A stretch of DNA of 64,000 nt from Rubinisphaera italica (GTDB lineage Bacteria; Planctomycetota; Planctomycetia; Planctomycetales; Planctomycetaceae), in NCBI RefSeq assembly GCF_007859715.1, contig NZ_SJPG01000001.1, forward strand, positions 6,616,364 through 6,680,363. The letters are read 5' to 3'. Position 1 is the stretch's first letter, and every line of letters starts with the position of its first letter. This document shows positions 10,781-19,283 of the stretch, one piece after another. A program made the translations under genes and the position numbers. Below the pieces are notes generated by a model. The model worked only from the letters and a program-made list of their open reading frames with translations, was not told the DNA's origin and ran no database searches.

Positions 10781-10873
10781 AGGGTGGCGGGGACGCTCCG
10801 CTTTACCGGAAGCCCCCGAGAGTTCAACTGTCCTCTCTCGGGGGCTTCTCTTCGAGAGCGCCCTCGACACCCT
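10781..10873. repeat. Long imperfect palindromic element, copy 1
   Basis: A GC-rich inverted repeat in the 348-base gap between the sulfotransferase and the ABC ATPase gene. Outer arms are AGGGTGGCGGGG and the complementary ...GACACCCT; inner arms are GAAGCCCCCGAGAG and CTCTCGGGGGCTTC. A second copy in the opposite orientation is at 30870-30957. Nothing coding is visible in the rest of the gap. Confidence 0.85.
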
Positions 10874-11057
10874 CGTCTTACTAACTTCTATCATCAAATC
10901 CATGTTATATACGTTTCGGCTTATTAGAGTAATCGATAGCCCCCCGAACGCATCGTCGAAGGTGAAGAGGGGAATCAATTTGTCCGGAAGGCGTAATGGT
11001 TCTGACGATCACAACGATTGATTCCCTCTGTGTCTGCGACTTGATACGATTTCCACC

Positions 11058-11753
11058 ATGCAAGTTACCATCAAAGACGTTCAAAAATCCTTCCGCCGAG
11101 GTGAAACAACCGTTCCTGTGTTAAGGGGATTGAGTTGCGAATTTCCGTCGGGCACTTTCAATTTCGTCGTCGGCCCCTCCGGCAGCGGAAAAAGCTCTCT
11201 GCTGTATCTGATCGGCGCACTCGATCAGCCGACATCCGGACAGATTGAAATTGACGGTCGGAAAATATCGACCTGGAGTGAAACCGAAGCGAATCATTTC
11301 CGAGCCAATCAGGTCGGATTTGTCTTTCAGAGTTTCAATCTGATGTCCAATTTATCAGCCCTCGACAATGTTCTGGTCCCGTTTATGCCGCAGGGATTAA
11401 CTTCGACGAAACGCAAAGAAGCTGAAGAACTGCTGAAACTTGTAGGAATGGGACATCGTCTGACTCATAAACCGAATCACCTTTCCGGCGGCGAACAGCA
11501 ACGGGTCGCCATTGCACGAGCCTTATTGAAGAAGCCTCAACTGATTTTAGCCGATGAACCAACAGGCGAACTTGACAGTCAAACCGGACGCGAAGTCTTC
11601 AATTATCTCCGCTTGCTGGCTGGTCAGAATCAATCGACCGTCATTGTCGTTACGCACGATGAATCCTACATGCAGCCAGACGATTACGTCCATCGCATCA
11701 GTGATGGGAGACTCATCGAGACGACTCAGGTGAGTGAGAGTGGCCAGTGTTGA
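11058..11753 (+). CDS. ABC transporter ATP-binding protein, LolD/MacB-like
   Basis: ATPase subunit of an ABC transporter of the lipoprotein-release/MacB type. 231 residues, usual length. Walker A GPSGSGKS (39-46), Q-loop FVFQSFNLM, signature LSGGEQQRVAIARAL, Walker B LILADEPTGELD and the switch His in VVVTHDES. No FtsX-like permease is next to it: the following gene is a crotonase and the preceding one a sulfotransferase on the other strand. The permease is either elsewhere or has been lost. The stop codon is followed by a tandem GGCCAGTG tract at 11741-11775. Confidence 0.9.
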   Translation: MQVTIKDVQKSFRRGETTVPVLRGLSCEFPSGTFNFVVGPSGSGKSSLLYLIGALDQPTSGQIEIDGRKISTWSETEANHFRANQVGFVFQSFNLMSNLSALDNVLVPFMPQGLTSTKRKEAEELLKLVGMGHRLTHKPNHLSGGEQQRVAIARALLKKPQLILADEPTGELDSQTGREVFNYLRLLAGQNQSTVIVVTHDESYMQPDDYVHRISDGRLIETTQVSESGQC

Positions 11754-11775
11754 TTGGCCAGTGGCCAGTGGCTAG
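11741..11775 (+). repeat. Short tandem TGGCCAGT tract
   Basis: The octamer TGGCCAGT recurs four times, some copies separated by a few bases, across the stop codon of the ABC ATPase gene and the intergenic spacer. This is a slippage-prone tract with no obvious function. Confidence 0.6.
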
Positions 11776-11826
11776 AGTCAATCAACCGAAACCCGAATAC
11801 CGACACCCGCACACAGGTCAGTCATA

Positions 11827-12633
11827 ATGAGAAACAGCGATAGTCCAGTTACTCAAGTCGATCTGCAGATTGAAAAGCAAGTCGCTACCATTACACTTTC
11901 GGGTGTGAAGGGGATTCAAACACTCTCCTCTCAAACCCGACAAAACCTGCACGTTGCTCTGGATCAACTGGAGAAGACTCCTGCGTTACGAATCGTCCAG
12001 TTTCAGGGAACAGGCCGTACGTTTATTGCCGGTGCGGATATCCATGAGTTTCAGGATTTGACGGAATCCACTGCAGGAAACCTCGTCACCGATGGTCAAC
12101 AGCTGATGACTCGCATTGCCGAGCTGCCTTACATCACGATTGCTGCAATCAACGGTGCCTGCGCCGGCGGTGGTTGGGAACTGGCACTGGCATGTGATTT
12201 TCGCATTGCCATTGAAGACGCCAAAATTGGGCTTCCTGAGACGTCTCTCGGCTTACTCCCCTGCTGGGGAGGCACTGTAAGAATGACCCAACAGTTCGGC
12301 TCGGCTCTGGCCAATCAGCTGATTCTGACGGGAGAATTGATTAAAGCCAAATCGGCATTCAAAAAAGGCTTGCTGCACGATGTCTGCACTGCGGACGAAT
12401 TCGAGGAACAGCTATCGAACCTGAAAAGCACTCTATTTTCCCGCAGTCCTTTCGCCCAGAAGATGGCTCGGAAGGTTATCGTGAAAACAGCTGCCCGGGA
12501 ACATCAGGCGTCTCTCGGCTTCTCAGACGAACGCAATGCATTTCTCGAATGCGTCCACTCGGGCCAGGTTGCCATTGGAGTAGAAGCGTTCCTCAACAAA
12601 AAGTCACCAATATGGGATCAGGCAGCTATTTAA
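11827..12633 (+). CDS. Enoyl-CoA hydratase/isomerase (crotonase) family protein
   Basis: Crotonase-fold enzyme acting on an acyl-CoA, probably hydration of enoyl-CoA. 268 residues. Oxyanion-hole segments IAGADIHEF and NGACAGGGWELA are present. Both Glu positions used by true hydratases are occupied: the Glu after the GGGW motif and the Glu in IGLPETSLGLLP. The N-terminal 15 residues look like an extension. Its 3' end overlaps the convergent hydrolase-like gene by eight bases. No other beta-oxidation gene is nearby, so the physiological substrate is open. Confidence 0.85.
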   Translation: MRNSDSPVTQVDLQIEKQVATITLSGVKGIQTLSSQTRQNLHVALDQLEKTPALRIVQFQGTGRTFIAGADIHEFQDLTESTAGNLVTDGQQLMTRIAELPYITIAAINGACAGGGWELALACDFRIAIEDAKIGLPETSLGLLPCWGGTVRMTQQFGSALANQLILTGELIKAKSAFKKGLLHDVCTADEFEEQLSNLKSTLFSRSPFAQKMARKVIVKTAAREHQASLGFSDERNAFLECVHSGQVAIGVEAFLNKKSPIWDQAAI

Positions 12634-13369
12634 ATTCAGAATAGGATTCCCAGATCCCCTGTACGATAAAGCGATCGATCAGTCTGCAGACTCGCTCGTC
12701 AGCACAACTGAATTGTTGAGAATCTGGTTTGGAGGTGGTTTGATCCAAATGAATATTCAAACCGGAATCGTGAAGCAGCCGAGAGTAGTTCTGGATCCAG
12801 GAATTATCAGTTTCTGAATGCAGGAATCCTCTTAAGCGATGCAAGTGACGGAATTGATTTAAGAGACAGTCTTGCTCGGACTGATCAGGGTTGAGTGCGA
12901 TAAATCCCCAGAATGATTCTGGATGCGACAATACAGTTTTCATTGCTAAGGATCCTCGATGCCGATCGCCCATCACAAGAATACGTTCGGTGTGCACATT
13001 ATAATGACGGCTCATTTGCGAGACCGCTTCTTGAATCTGCTGCATCACATTGTCTGAAGACAATCTGGTTTTGTCATCCAGATCGAGTTCGATTGCCAGA
13101 TGATTCTGAGTGCTGATCTGTTCCATCAGGTATTGATACTCGCTCGTCGAACCTTCCCGCCCCTGCAAATAGACAATCAGTGGGTAGGCGTAATTCGGCT
13201 CATAATTAAGGGGCATATATACCCGGGCATCTTGAAACGAGAGCGAGTAAGTCATCTCGGCTTCACGAGATTCGTTCTTCAGAAATTCGGTGAATTCTTG
13301 ATCGTCAGATACATCCGGTTTCAATTTTGTATTCTTTGAGTTGTGATTAAGATGAATGATTCGATTCAT
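12626..13369 (-). CDS. Alpha/beta-hydrolase-fold protein, probably catalytically inactive
   Basis: The start at ATG 13369 has AGGA six bases upstream; a longer in-frame start at 13492 gives an implausible N-terminus. The pattern resembles the esterase/PHB-depolymerase-like fold: YPLIVYLQGREGS (first strand and oxyanion loop), a helix with SQMSRHYNVHTERILVMGD, then ESFWGFIALNP. In active homologues the turn after the strand reads G-x-S-x-G. Here it is G-D-R-H-R-G, so the Ser nucleophile is absent. A clear catalytic His near the C-terminus was not found either. No signal peptide. It lies 59 bases downstream of the amidase gene on the same strand, a likely operon. Function unknown; a binding or regulatory role is inferred. 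Confidence 0.7.
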   Translation of the reverse strand: MNRIIHLNHNSKNTKLKPDVSDDQEFTEFLKNESREAEMTYSLSFQDARVYMPLNYEPNYAYPLIVYLQGREGSTSEYQYLMEQISTQNHLAIELDLDDKTRLSSDNVMQQIQEAVSQMSRHYNVHTERILVMGDRHRGSLAMKTVLSHPESFWGFIALNPDQSEQDCLLNQFRHLHRLRGFLHSETDNSWIQNYSRLLHDSGLNIHLDQTTSKPDSQQFSCADERVCRLIDRFIVQGIWESYSEFK

Positions 13370-13428
13370 GTTGTTCCTGTGTGGTAACCGTGTGCAATAT
13401 ATGCGGAAGAATAAGCTGAGATAAAAAC

Positions 13429-14061
13429 TTAAGGGGATTCCTCTGGAGAATACCTGGAATAATTTTTGAGTGGGAAATTCTGTCCTGGACATTGGGTCGA
13501 TTTGATTTGTCCGTGTCCGAGTACATGGTCCGATTGAATAGAATACGCCCTTTTGAGATAAGCCAGTAAATGTTGCAGTGAATCCAACTGGGCCTGCGAT
13601 GGTCCATGCGTTTCAAAGTTGCCGATCAGGCAAACACCAATTCCAAACCGATTGTACAATTCATTGCCTGCGTGGGCTCCATCGATTTGTCCCTGCCAGC
13701 GAAAGGTGGGTTCGACCTGCCCATCTTTCATTCCCTGTCCATTGCCGATGACAAAATGATATCCAATCCCACGCCACGGTCGTCCCTGACTATCCTTGCG
13801 CTGCAGGTGGGCCCGGTGAATCTGATCGATACTCCCGGACTCGGTAGCGGTGTGATGAATCACGACATATTTCCAGTTCCGCGTCTCAGTGTGAGGCTTC
13901 CAGAAAGATTCATTGGATACGGACTTCCTCATTTGTCTTTCCGTATTCAATCCCTCTGCAGTGCAGTGAGATGACAGCGAAATAAACACTAAAAGCATTC
14001 CAGACCATGCAATCAGTCCTCTCGGGCAATTTGCCAACGGATTGATTCGACAATCGTGCAT
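13429..14061 (-). CDS. Exported N-acetylmuramoyl-L-alanine amidase (PGRP/amidase_2 domain)
   Basis: Predicted zinc amidase that cuts the bond between N-acetylmuramate and L-alanine in peptidoglycan. A signal peptide covers about residues 1-36 (GLIAWSGMLLVFISLSSHCTAEG). The amidase domain spans about 58-205: KYVVIHHTATESGS (zinc ligand H69 or H70), GIGYHFVIGNG (Y101), GAHAGN, and GHGQIKSTQCPGQNF (H183 and C191). This is the T7-lysozyme/PGRP fold. In planctomycetes, whose wall is thin, it could serve recycling or defence; that is inference. Confidence 0.87.
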   Translation of the reverse strand: MHDCRINPLANCPRGLIAWSGMLLVFISLSSHCTAEGLNTERQMRKSVSNESFWKPHTETRNWKYVVIHHTATESGSIDQIHRAHLQRKDSQGRPWRGIGYHFVIGNGQGMKDGQVEPTFRWQGQIDGAHAGNELYNRFGIGVCLIGNFETHGPSQAQLDSLQHLLAYLKRAYSIQSDHVLGHGQIKSTQCPGQNFPLKNYSRYSPEESP

Positions 14062-14513
14062 GGGGACCGCAAGTCAACTTTAGTAGAGCATTTGTCTGGC
14101 GAACTCGAATTTGCAATTTACCCCTGTATTGAGAATGTGTCAATCTGTTGTTCAGGGATGCAGACTCTTCCTCGGAAACGGAGAGCAGTTTTAACGTTTG
14201 CTCCGAATCGAATTGTGACTCTGGTTAAGCGGGAGGAAGTTTTTGGTGGCGTTAAAGTTCCTCCAGACTGACTATTGTGAACGATCCCTGCCGTTCAGGC
14301 CGATTTTGACTATCGCGAGATCAATTTGAAAAAGTCAGAATATTTTTCCGGGGGTTGTAAGAACCAGGGCTTTAGCCGATAACTATTTTGCTTTGACTCC
14401 GCAACAGGATACAGGAGTTGTGATTCAAAAATGCGACGATTCACGAAGTCGTTCCATAAAAAAAGGACCGCATAACGGTCCTGTCTCTGAGTGAAAGTTG
14501 ACTTAAAACAAAC
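14062..14513. other. Intergenic stretch with a minus-strand terminator
   Basis: 452 bases between the divergent amidase start and the end of the DUF1080 gene. A 71-codon open frame on the plus strand (14056-14271) has no recognisable domain and overlaps the amidase start, so I do not call it. The only clear element is the terminator at 14458-14484. Confidence 0.5.
14458..14484 (-). terminator. Rho-independent terminator of the DUF1080 gene
   Basis: On the minus strand AGGACCG, a five-base loop and CGGTCCT form a seven-pair stem followed directly by a run of seven T. It lies about 30 bases past the DUF1080 stop codon. Confidence 0.85.
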
Positions 14514-15236
14514 TTATTCCGCGCTGAGTTGTTTGAGGCGGATATTTCGGAACTGCACTTTCATGGGTGGGCCTGCATGAAGTTGCAGAGCCAGAATTCC
14601 TGAGTCTCTTCGTTCTTTCATATCGTTGTCTGTGCATTCAGCGGTCACGATTCCGTTGATCTTATGAACGAAATGGAAATCTTTTGCTGTAACGGTGTAG
14701 GTATTCCAGTCTTCATCTTTAATGTGTGACTGAATTGAAGCCGAATCGCCGACCGAGCCGACGACTTTGACTTGGAATTTCCCATCTTCGCGTACCAGTT
14801 CAGTCTGCTGACCACGATTGGCGAGGATGCCGCGAAAGCGTTCGCCGTAAAGAATTCCCGAATAGGTTTTGCCAGCTTCAAAGTCCGCCTGATATCCGCC
14901 AACGACCCACTTGGCATTCTCTACTTCAAAGCTGCGATACTGGATGCCCGAGTTGCCGCCGATAATTTTGTATTCGAGTTGAAGTTCAAAATCGGAAACG
15001 TTGCCTCCTCGATAGATGAGGAACGTATTTCCTTTCGTCGGATTCTCAGCGGTTGTCTGACCTGTGATGGTCCCCTCTTCGACACTCCAGAAGTCAGGAT
15101 TGCCATCCCAGCCTTCAAGAGTTTTTCCATTGAACAGGGATTCAAATCCTTTGTCTTCTGCAAAAGCCTGACTGATCGGAAGCAGGCAGAACGTTAACAG
15201 ACAAATCATTTTCATCAGTGGCATAAGTCTCACCAT
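14514..15236 (-). CDS. Secreted DUF1080 (3-keto-disaccharide hydrolase-like) protein
   Basis: Exported concanavalin-like beta-sandwich protein of the DUF1080 family; some family members act on 3-keto-glycosides. A signal peptide covers about residues 1-26 (CLLTFCLLPISQAFAED). The domain begins at FESLFNGKTLEGWDGNPDFWSVEEG and shows GNSGIQYRSFEV, GYQADFEAG and the final QFRNIRLKQL strand. Start choice is open between ATG 15236 and ATG 15224 (a GGTGAG motif precedes the latter). It lies downstream of a TIM-barrel isomerase on the same strand (88 bases), a common pairing in this phylum. A terminator follows. Confidence 0.88.
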   Translation of the reverse strand: MVRLMPLMKMICLLTFCLLPISQAFAEDKGFESLFNGKTLEGWDGNPDFWSVEEGTITGQTTAENPTKGNTFLIYRGGNVSDFELQLEYKIIGGNSGIQYRSFEVENAKWVVGGYQADFEAGKTYSGILYGERFRGILANRGQQTELVREDGKFQVKVVGSVGDSASIQSHIKDEDWNTYTVTAKDFHFVHKINGIVTAECTDNDMKERRDSGILALQLHAGPPMKVQFRNIRLKQLSAE

Positions 15237-15324
15237 TATTGGAGGGTGTCAGAAGATTGAAATTATGAATTCAATTTACCGACAACAGAATGAATAAGGA
15301 AGTTCCAATGCAAGAAAGCGAGAA

Positions 15325-16209
15325 TCATCCCCAGTGTTCTGCAATTTTCTTTCGCAGGAAATCGGCACTACGGCGTAACTGCTCAATTCCATCGACACCA
15401 TCTTCAATACTGATCCAGCTATCGAATCCTTTGCTTTTCAATTCGCTGAAAATGGCATCGTAATCGTTGAGACCTTTACCGATTTCGCCGTGGCTCAATC
15501 GTTTGGCATAACCGACCGATCCTTCTTCTTCATTTCGCAAATCGTCAATCGTCCCGGAGATCAAAAAACGATCACTTGCATGCATGGTGACAACTCGATC
15601 CGAAACCCGCTTCAGCAATTCAAGGGGATCATCCCCAGCCAGAAACGCATTGCTGGGATCATAATTGACACCGAAATTCGGATGATTGATTGCGTTGACC
15701 AGTTCGCAAAAAACGTCAATTTTCTGAGCAAACTCCGGATACTTCCAGAAATCATCTTTGTAATGGTTCTCGAGGATCAGTGTGACACTATGTTGCTCGG
15801 CATACGGCAGGCAGGCCTGGATACTTTCAGCTGCGAGGCGAACACCTTCGGAATTCGATAATTCTGGTCGTCGTTGGCCACTGAGCACTCGACAGTAACT
15901 TCCACCAAGGGCATGGGTCATTTCAATCCAGCGTTTTTGTTTGGCGATTTCATTCTCGCGAAAGGCTGTATCGGGATGGGTAAAATCGGGAGAGCAGCAG
16001 AGCATGGGAATCGACATCCCCAAGTCGGCCACCTGATCGCGAAATCGAGACCAGTTGGATTCCTCCGCCATTTCGAGGAAGCCAGCGTAAAATTCGAGAC
16101 CATCAATATCCAGAGTGCTGGCCAGCTCAAACCACTCCGACAATTTCATCGACCCATCTTTACACAGGGCCTGCATATACGCTTTGGGGAAGGCAGCAAG
16201 TTTCGGCAT
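15325..16209 (-). CDS. Sugar phosphate isomerase/epimerase-like TIM-barrel protein
   Basis: AP-endonuclease-2 / xylose-isomerase-like TIM barrel of 294 residues, cytoplasmic (no signal peptide). Metal-site and barrel motifs visible: LDIDGLEFYAGF, LILENHYKDDFW (Glu ligand), FGVNYDPSNAFLAGDDP (Asp and Asn), VVTMHASDRF (His) and SWISIEDGVDG (Glu near the C-terminus). These are the divalent-metal ligands of active isomerases. The reaction is probably isomerisation or epimerisation of a ketose or inositol-like sugar, substrate unknown. It is probably co-transcribed with the following DUF1080 gene. Confidence 0.85.
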   Translation of the reverse strand: MPKLAAFPKAYMQALCKDGSMKLSEWFELASTLDIDGLEFYAGFLEMAEESNWSRFRDQVADLGMSIPMLCCSPDFTHPDTAFRENEIAKQKRWIEMTHALGGSYCRVLSGQRRPELSNSEGVRLAAESIQACLPYAEQHSVTLILENHYKDDFWKYPEFAQKIDVFCELVNAINHPNFGVNYDPSNAFLAGDDPLELLKRVSDRVVTMHASDRFLISGTIDDLRNEEEGSVGYAKRLSHGEIGKGLNDYDAIFSELKSKGFDSWISIEDGVDGIEQLRRSADFLRKKIAEHWG

Positions 16210-16415
16210 GACTGAAGTGTTCTCTCATTGATCGATTCGAATTATTGAGAGTTCATGATGATGAACTTTGTCACACAAGTCCACTCACCGATTATTCATA
16301 GGTCGACAGTTGCGCGAAAGTTATTACTTCCACAAGAAACATGAAAATAGATTTAAGCTGATCAAGTTTTTTTCCACGAAGTTATAAAGGGGTGAATCCC
16401 CCCACACCACACACA

Positions 16416-16603
16416 CTATGAGATTGAGACTTTCGGCGGAACCATCGCCAAAAGTTGTACGTGATCGGGTTGGATATTCAACTCAATGACTTCTGCAACT
16501 AATCGCTGAGCAAATGACCAAATACAACTCTCAACCTACTGACCCACCAAACCCGTAATCTCCGGTGGCGATTTTTTGGAACCCAAAATAATGATACTGG
16601 CAA
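16416..16603 (-). pseudogene. IS200/IS605-type transposase (TnpA) remnant
   Basis: Two pieces in different frames. Nearer the old N-terminus (16499-about 16600) a frame reads SLFWVPKNRHRRL, like the first strand of IS200 TnpA (H-x-x-[FW]-x-x-K-x-R). Next to it (16416-16499) another frame reads VAEVIELNIQPDHVQLLAMV followed by PPKVSIS and a stop. That matches the HUH strand PDHVHL of this Y1 transposase, with the second metal His changed to Gln. About 60 of the usual 130-150 residues survive, and the catalytic Tyr helix is missing. The rest of the 608-base gap 16210-16817 shows no gene. Confidence 0.65.
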
Positions 16604-16817
16604 AGCCGTTGAACTCTGACCACATTCAGGGAATGTGGATCTTGATGTTGGATTTGAATTGCTGAATTTGATAAGCCGTGAACTACACTCTCGCAAAAGT
16701 CACAGTACGCAGGATTTTGGCGGGGAATGCGAGGTAGTGTTGATTGAAGTTTGGAAGGTTTGGCTGGTCATGTAAGTATGATTTTGGTCGAGGCTAGCAC
16801 TACCAGGAATTCCGATG

Positions 16818-18152
16818 TCAATTTAGAAGCGGATCATTTCCCAGTTGATTCAAACAACATTTCTTGTACTTTATTCCGCTCCCACAGGGGCAAGGATCAT
16901 TTCTACCCACTTTCTGCTTGCGTTCGATTTTGCTCGGCGTATTTGGAAAAACCGGAGTGTCAGGCTCGGTCTGAGTTGTGGTTGATTTCCCAGTTAACTT
17001 TTCCAAAGCAAATTTGATGAGTCCTGCTGGATCGTCTTCTAATTCCTTAACCCGTTTCTGATGTTCCTCTCGCTCGACCTTCTCGTCCATTTTCCACTTA
17101 TCATATTCTGGAAACCACTCTTCCATGATGCGGCAAGTATCCACCAGGTTATTCCTAAGTCCTCGACTTTCAAAATCCAGTTCATGGCCAATCAGGAGTT
17201 TTCGGGCTGCTTCGATCCCTTCCGTTGCAAATTGTGACAAGAGGGCGGTTGCCAGTACGATTTGAATGCCTCGTTCCTTTTCTTGTTCTAACAGATGAAG
17301 GCACTTCTCAACGGCCAAGTCCGAACGAATGTATTCCAGAGGCTCACTCGCATAGATCCGAAAATGGTGAGGAGCATGGGGGTAAGTCTCGGAAACTGCT
17401 TCGAGCACACCTGGCGTCCCGATACGGGTCAAAGCTTCGGCACATGCCTCGTTGACCAAGTCGTCACAATCTTCTGCGAGCTTGTCCAAAATTAATGGCG
17501 TCAGGGATTCGAGTTGGGCTTGCCCCGCCAGTCGAATTAAAAGTGGCTCCATCCACTTCATTGGATGGCTGCTGTAATCGTCAATTTTTTGACGCAACAG
17601 TTTCTCAACCTTTTCCTCAATTGAGGTTCCAGTGCGAGCAAGTGCTTCTACAATTCGTTTGCCGTAATTCAGGTTGACTTCGTTGATCTGGTTCTTGTTT
17701 TTCGCTTCCTCGCAGAAACTCTCCAGATTTTGCCAACAGGTTTCCTCGTCCCAGGAGAGCATGTGTAGTCGATCGCGGAGGGAAGACTGCAATTGAGGAA
17801 GAAAATACTTAGTTTCAAAAATGTCCGATTCCCTTGGCAAGAGCAGAGTGAGATCGGCTTTCAGAAGAAGATTCGAAAGGTTAAAGGTGTAATTCTCATA
17901 TTGGTCGCTTTGGTCTTGATTCAACTCATCAATGATCCAGTCGATGGTGTCAGCTGTTTGGTCGATATGTCTGCATGCTCCAATCAGCTGGTAGGCATCA
18001 TCTTTCCCAAACTTCTCCACAGCTTGGATAACCAGGGGCATCACAGAGGTATCCGAGGAATGCAACCAGGAAAAGTACCTGACCGCTTTCTTTCGAAGAT
18101 CGAGTTCGGGATGCAGGATGGCCTCTTTGATTTTGGCTTCAGGTAAACGCAA
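16818..18152 (-). CDS. HEAT-repeat protein with C-terminal SEC-C zinc motif
   Basis: 444 residues, cytoplasmic. The N-terminal two thirds is helical HEAT-like repeats ([61 protein letters not shown]). The C-terminus ends in a SEC-C zinc motif, [20 protein letters not shown], with four Cys in a C-x-C-x8-CC layout. SEC-C is known from SecA, where it binds zinc and partners such as SecB or ribosomes. HEAT plus SEC-C proteins are widely found but poorly characterised; protein-protein docking is the likely role. Between 16604 and its end at 16818 nothing coding is seen. Confidence 0.8.
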   Translation of the reverse strand: MRLPEAKIKEAILHPELDLRKKAVRYFSWLHSSDTSVMPLVIQAVEKFGKDDAYQLIGACRHIDQTADTIDWIIDELNQDQSDQYENYTFNLSNLLLKADLTLLLPRESDIFETKYFLPQLQSSLRDRLHMLSWDEETCWQNLESFCEEAKNKNQINEVNLNYGKRIVEALARTGTSIEEKVEKLLRQKIDDYSSHPMKWMEPLLIRLAGQAQLESLTPLILDKLAEDCDDLVNEACAEALTRIGTPGVLEAVSETYPHAPHHFRIYASEPLEYIRSDLAVEKCLHLLEQEKERGIQIVLATALLSQFATEGIEAARKLLIGHELDFESRGLRNNLVDTCRIMEEWFPEYDKWKMDEKVEREEHQKRVKELEDDPAGLIKFALEKLTGKSTTTQTEPDTPVFPNTPSKIERKQKVGRNDPCPCGSGIKYKKCCLNQLGNDPLLN

Positions 18153-18324
18153 TTTTGGCGATCCTTGGGGTTTGACTTTGTGAAATATTGAACCTTTAGC
18201 AGTTCGAAATGAATAGGGGAGGACACCTCTTAAATTGAGTGTTAATATTTATCACAGCCTGATAATGAAGGGGCGAATTTATTAACGGAGACTCACGAAT
18301 TAAGCCGAGATGCGGCATTTGAGA

Positions 18325-19089
18325 TCAGTTTGCTTTTGCCTTTTGCATCCGATCAACCCGAGCCTGTTCTTTTTCCAATGCCACGCCGGTTACAGCAAGT
18401 GGCTGGAAGTTTGGATCGGGTAATATCGTTTCACTTTGGGGGATTTCGCGCCAGCGTAGATTGCGGAACCAGACGTCCTGACCGTGATCCTGAAGCCAAA
18501 GCTGTCCACCACGACCTGTGAGGTTACCTCCGCGAATCGAGAGCAACTCAACATACCAGGCCCATTTGGGATCGGCATAATCGAAAGAAAGAACTCGCTC
18601 GCCATTGAGCCAGTGTTCAATCACAGTTCCCTGGCAAATCACTCGTCCTGTATTCCACTCGCCTACGGGACGAGTTGCATCTTTGCTCGGTGCCATACAG
18701 AAAAAAAGCGAAGCGGCAGACTGTCGGGCGTTCTCTCCGTAAGGGCTGTCGATATTGTCGAGAATCTGGTATTCAACCTGACCGGGACGGTAATAGACCC
18801 CCGAGTTGCAACCTTTGGAAACCTTCCACTCAAATTGAAGTTCGAAGTCATCGGGAATGGTCTCGGCAGTATAAGTGAGTGGGCCCCCTTGAGACTTGCG
18901 GTAAAATGCCCCTTCTTGAATTACCCAGTTGCCAGTTTGCTCCCACCCCGTAAACGACTTGCCATCGAACAGTGTGACAAAACCAACTTCTTTATTTGAA
19001 CTTGCCTGTTCCTCTCCATTGGCACCACAGATGAACAGACACAGTGATAATAAAACGTAACTGAGTGATTGAAGTTGAGTGGTTTTCAT
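18325..19089 (-). CDS. Secreted DUF1080 protein (second paralogue)
   Basis: 254 residues with a signal peptide (about 1-26, SYVLLSLCLFICGANGEE). DUF1080 beta-sandwich: FVTLFDGKSFTGWEQTGNWVIQEGAF, then SKGCNSGVYYRP, QYQILDN-type strand EYQILDNIDSPYGENA, IEHWLNGERVLSFD and VWFRNLRWREI. It differs substantially from the paralogue at 14514-15236, so it is not a recent duplication. Probable role in binding or cleaving a glycoside outside the cytoplasm. Single gene, 235 bases before a HEAT/SEC-C gene start on the same strand is not the case: that gene lies downstream of it (18152), so co-transcription is possible. Confidence 0.86.
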   Translation of the reverse strand: MKTTQLQSLSYVLLSLCLFICGANGEEQASSNKEVGFVTLFDGKSFTGWEQTGNWVIQEGAFYRKSQGGPLTYTAETIPDDFELQFEWKVSKGCNSGVYYRPGQVEYQILDNIDSPYGENARQSAASLFFCMAPSKDATRPVGEWNTGRVICQGTVIEHWLNGERVLSFDYADPKWAWYVELLSIRGGNLTGRGGQLWLQDHGQDVWFRNLRWREIPQSETILPDPNFQPLAVTGVALEKEQARVDRMQKAKAN

Positions 19090-19283
19090 GATTTATGATT
19101 CAATTTTAAAAAGGTCCGTCAGAGATAATCTTGATGAATGAGTTTATCAGATCCATGGAATTCTGTCAGTGAGATCAAGCGAATCAGGAATCTGTATTGA
19201 TGAAATTTCGTTCGTCATCTACAAGCTTAACTGACGAATAAATTTGGATGGGCAGTGATTTGAAACTCAGGGACAGGTAGAAG

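Noticed and set aside
14056..14271. 71-codon open frame between the amidase and the DUF1080 gene
   Set aside because: It overlaps the divergent amidase start, has no recognisable domain and no good ribosome-binding site.
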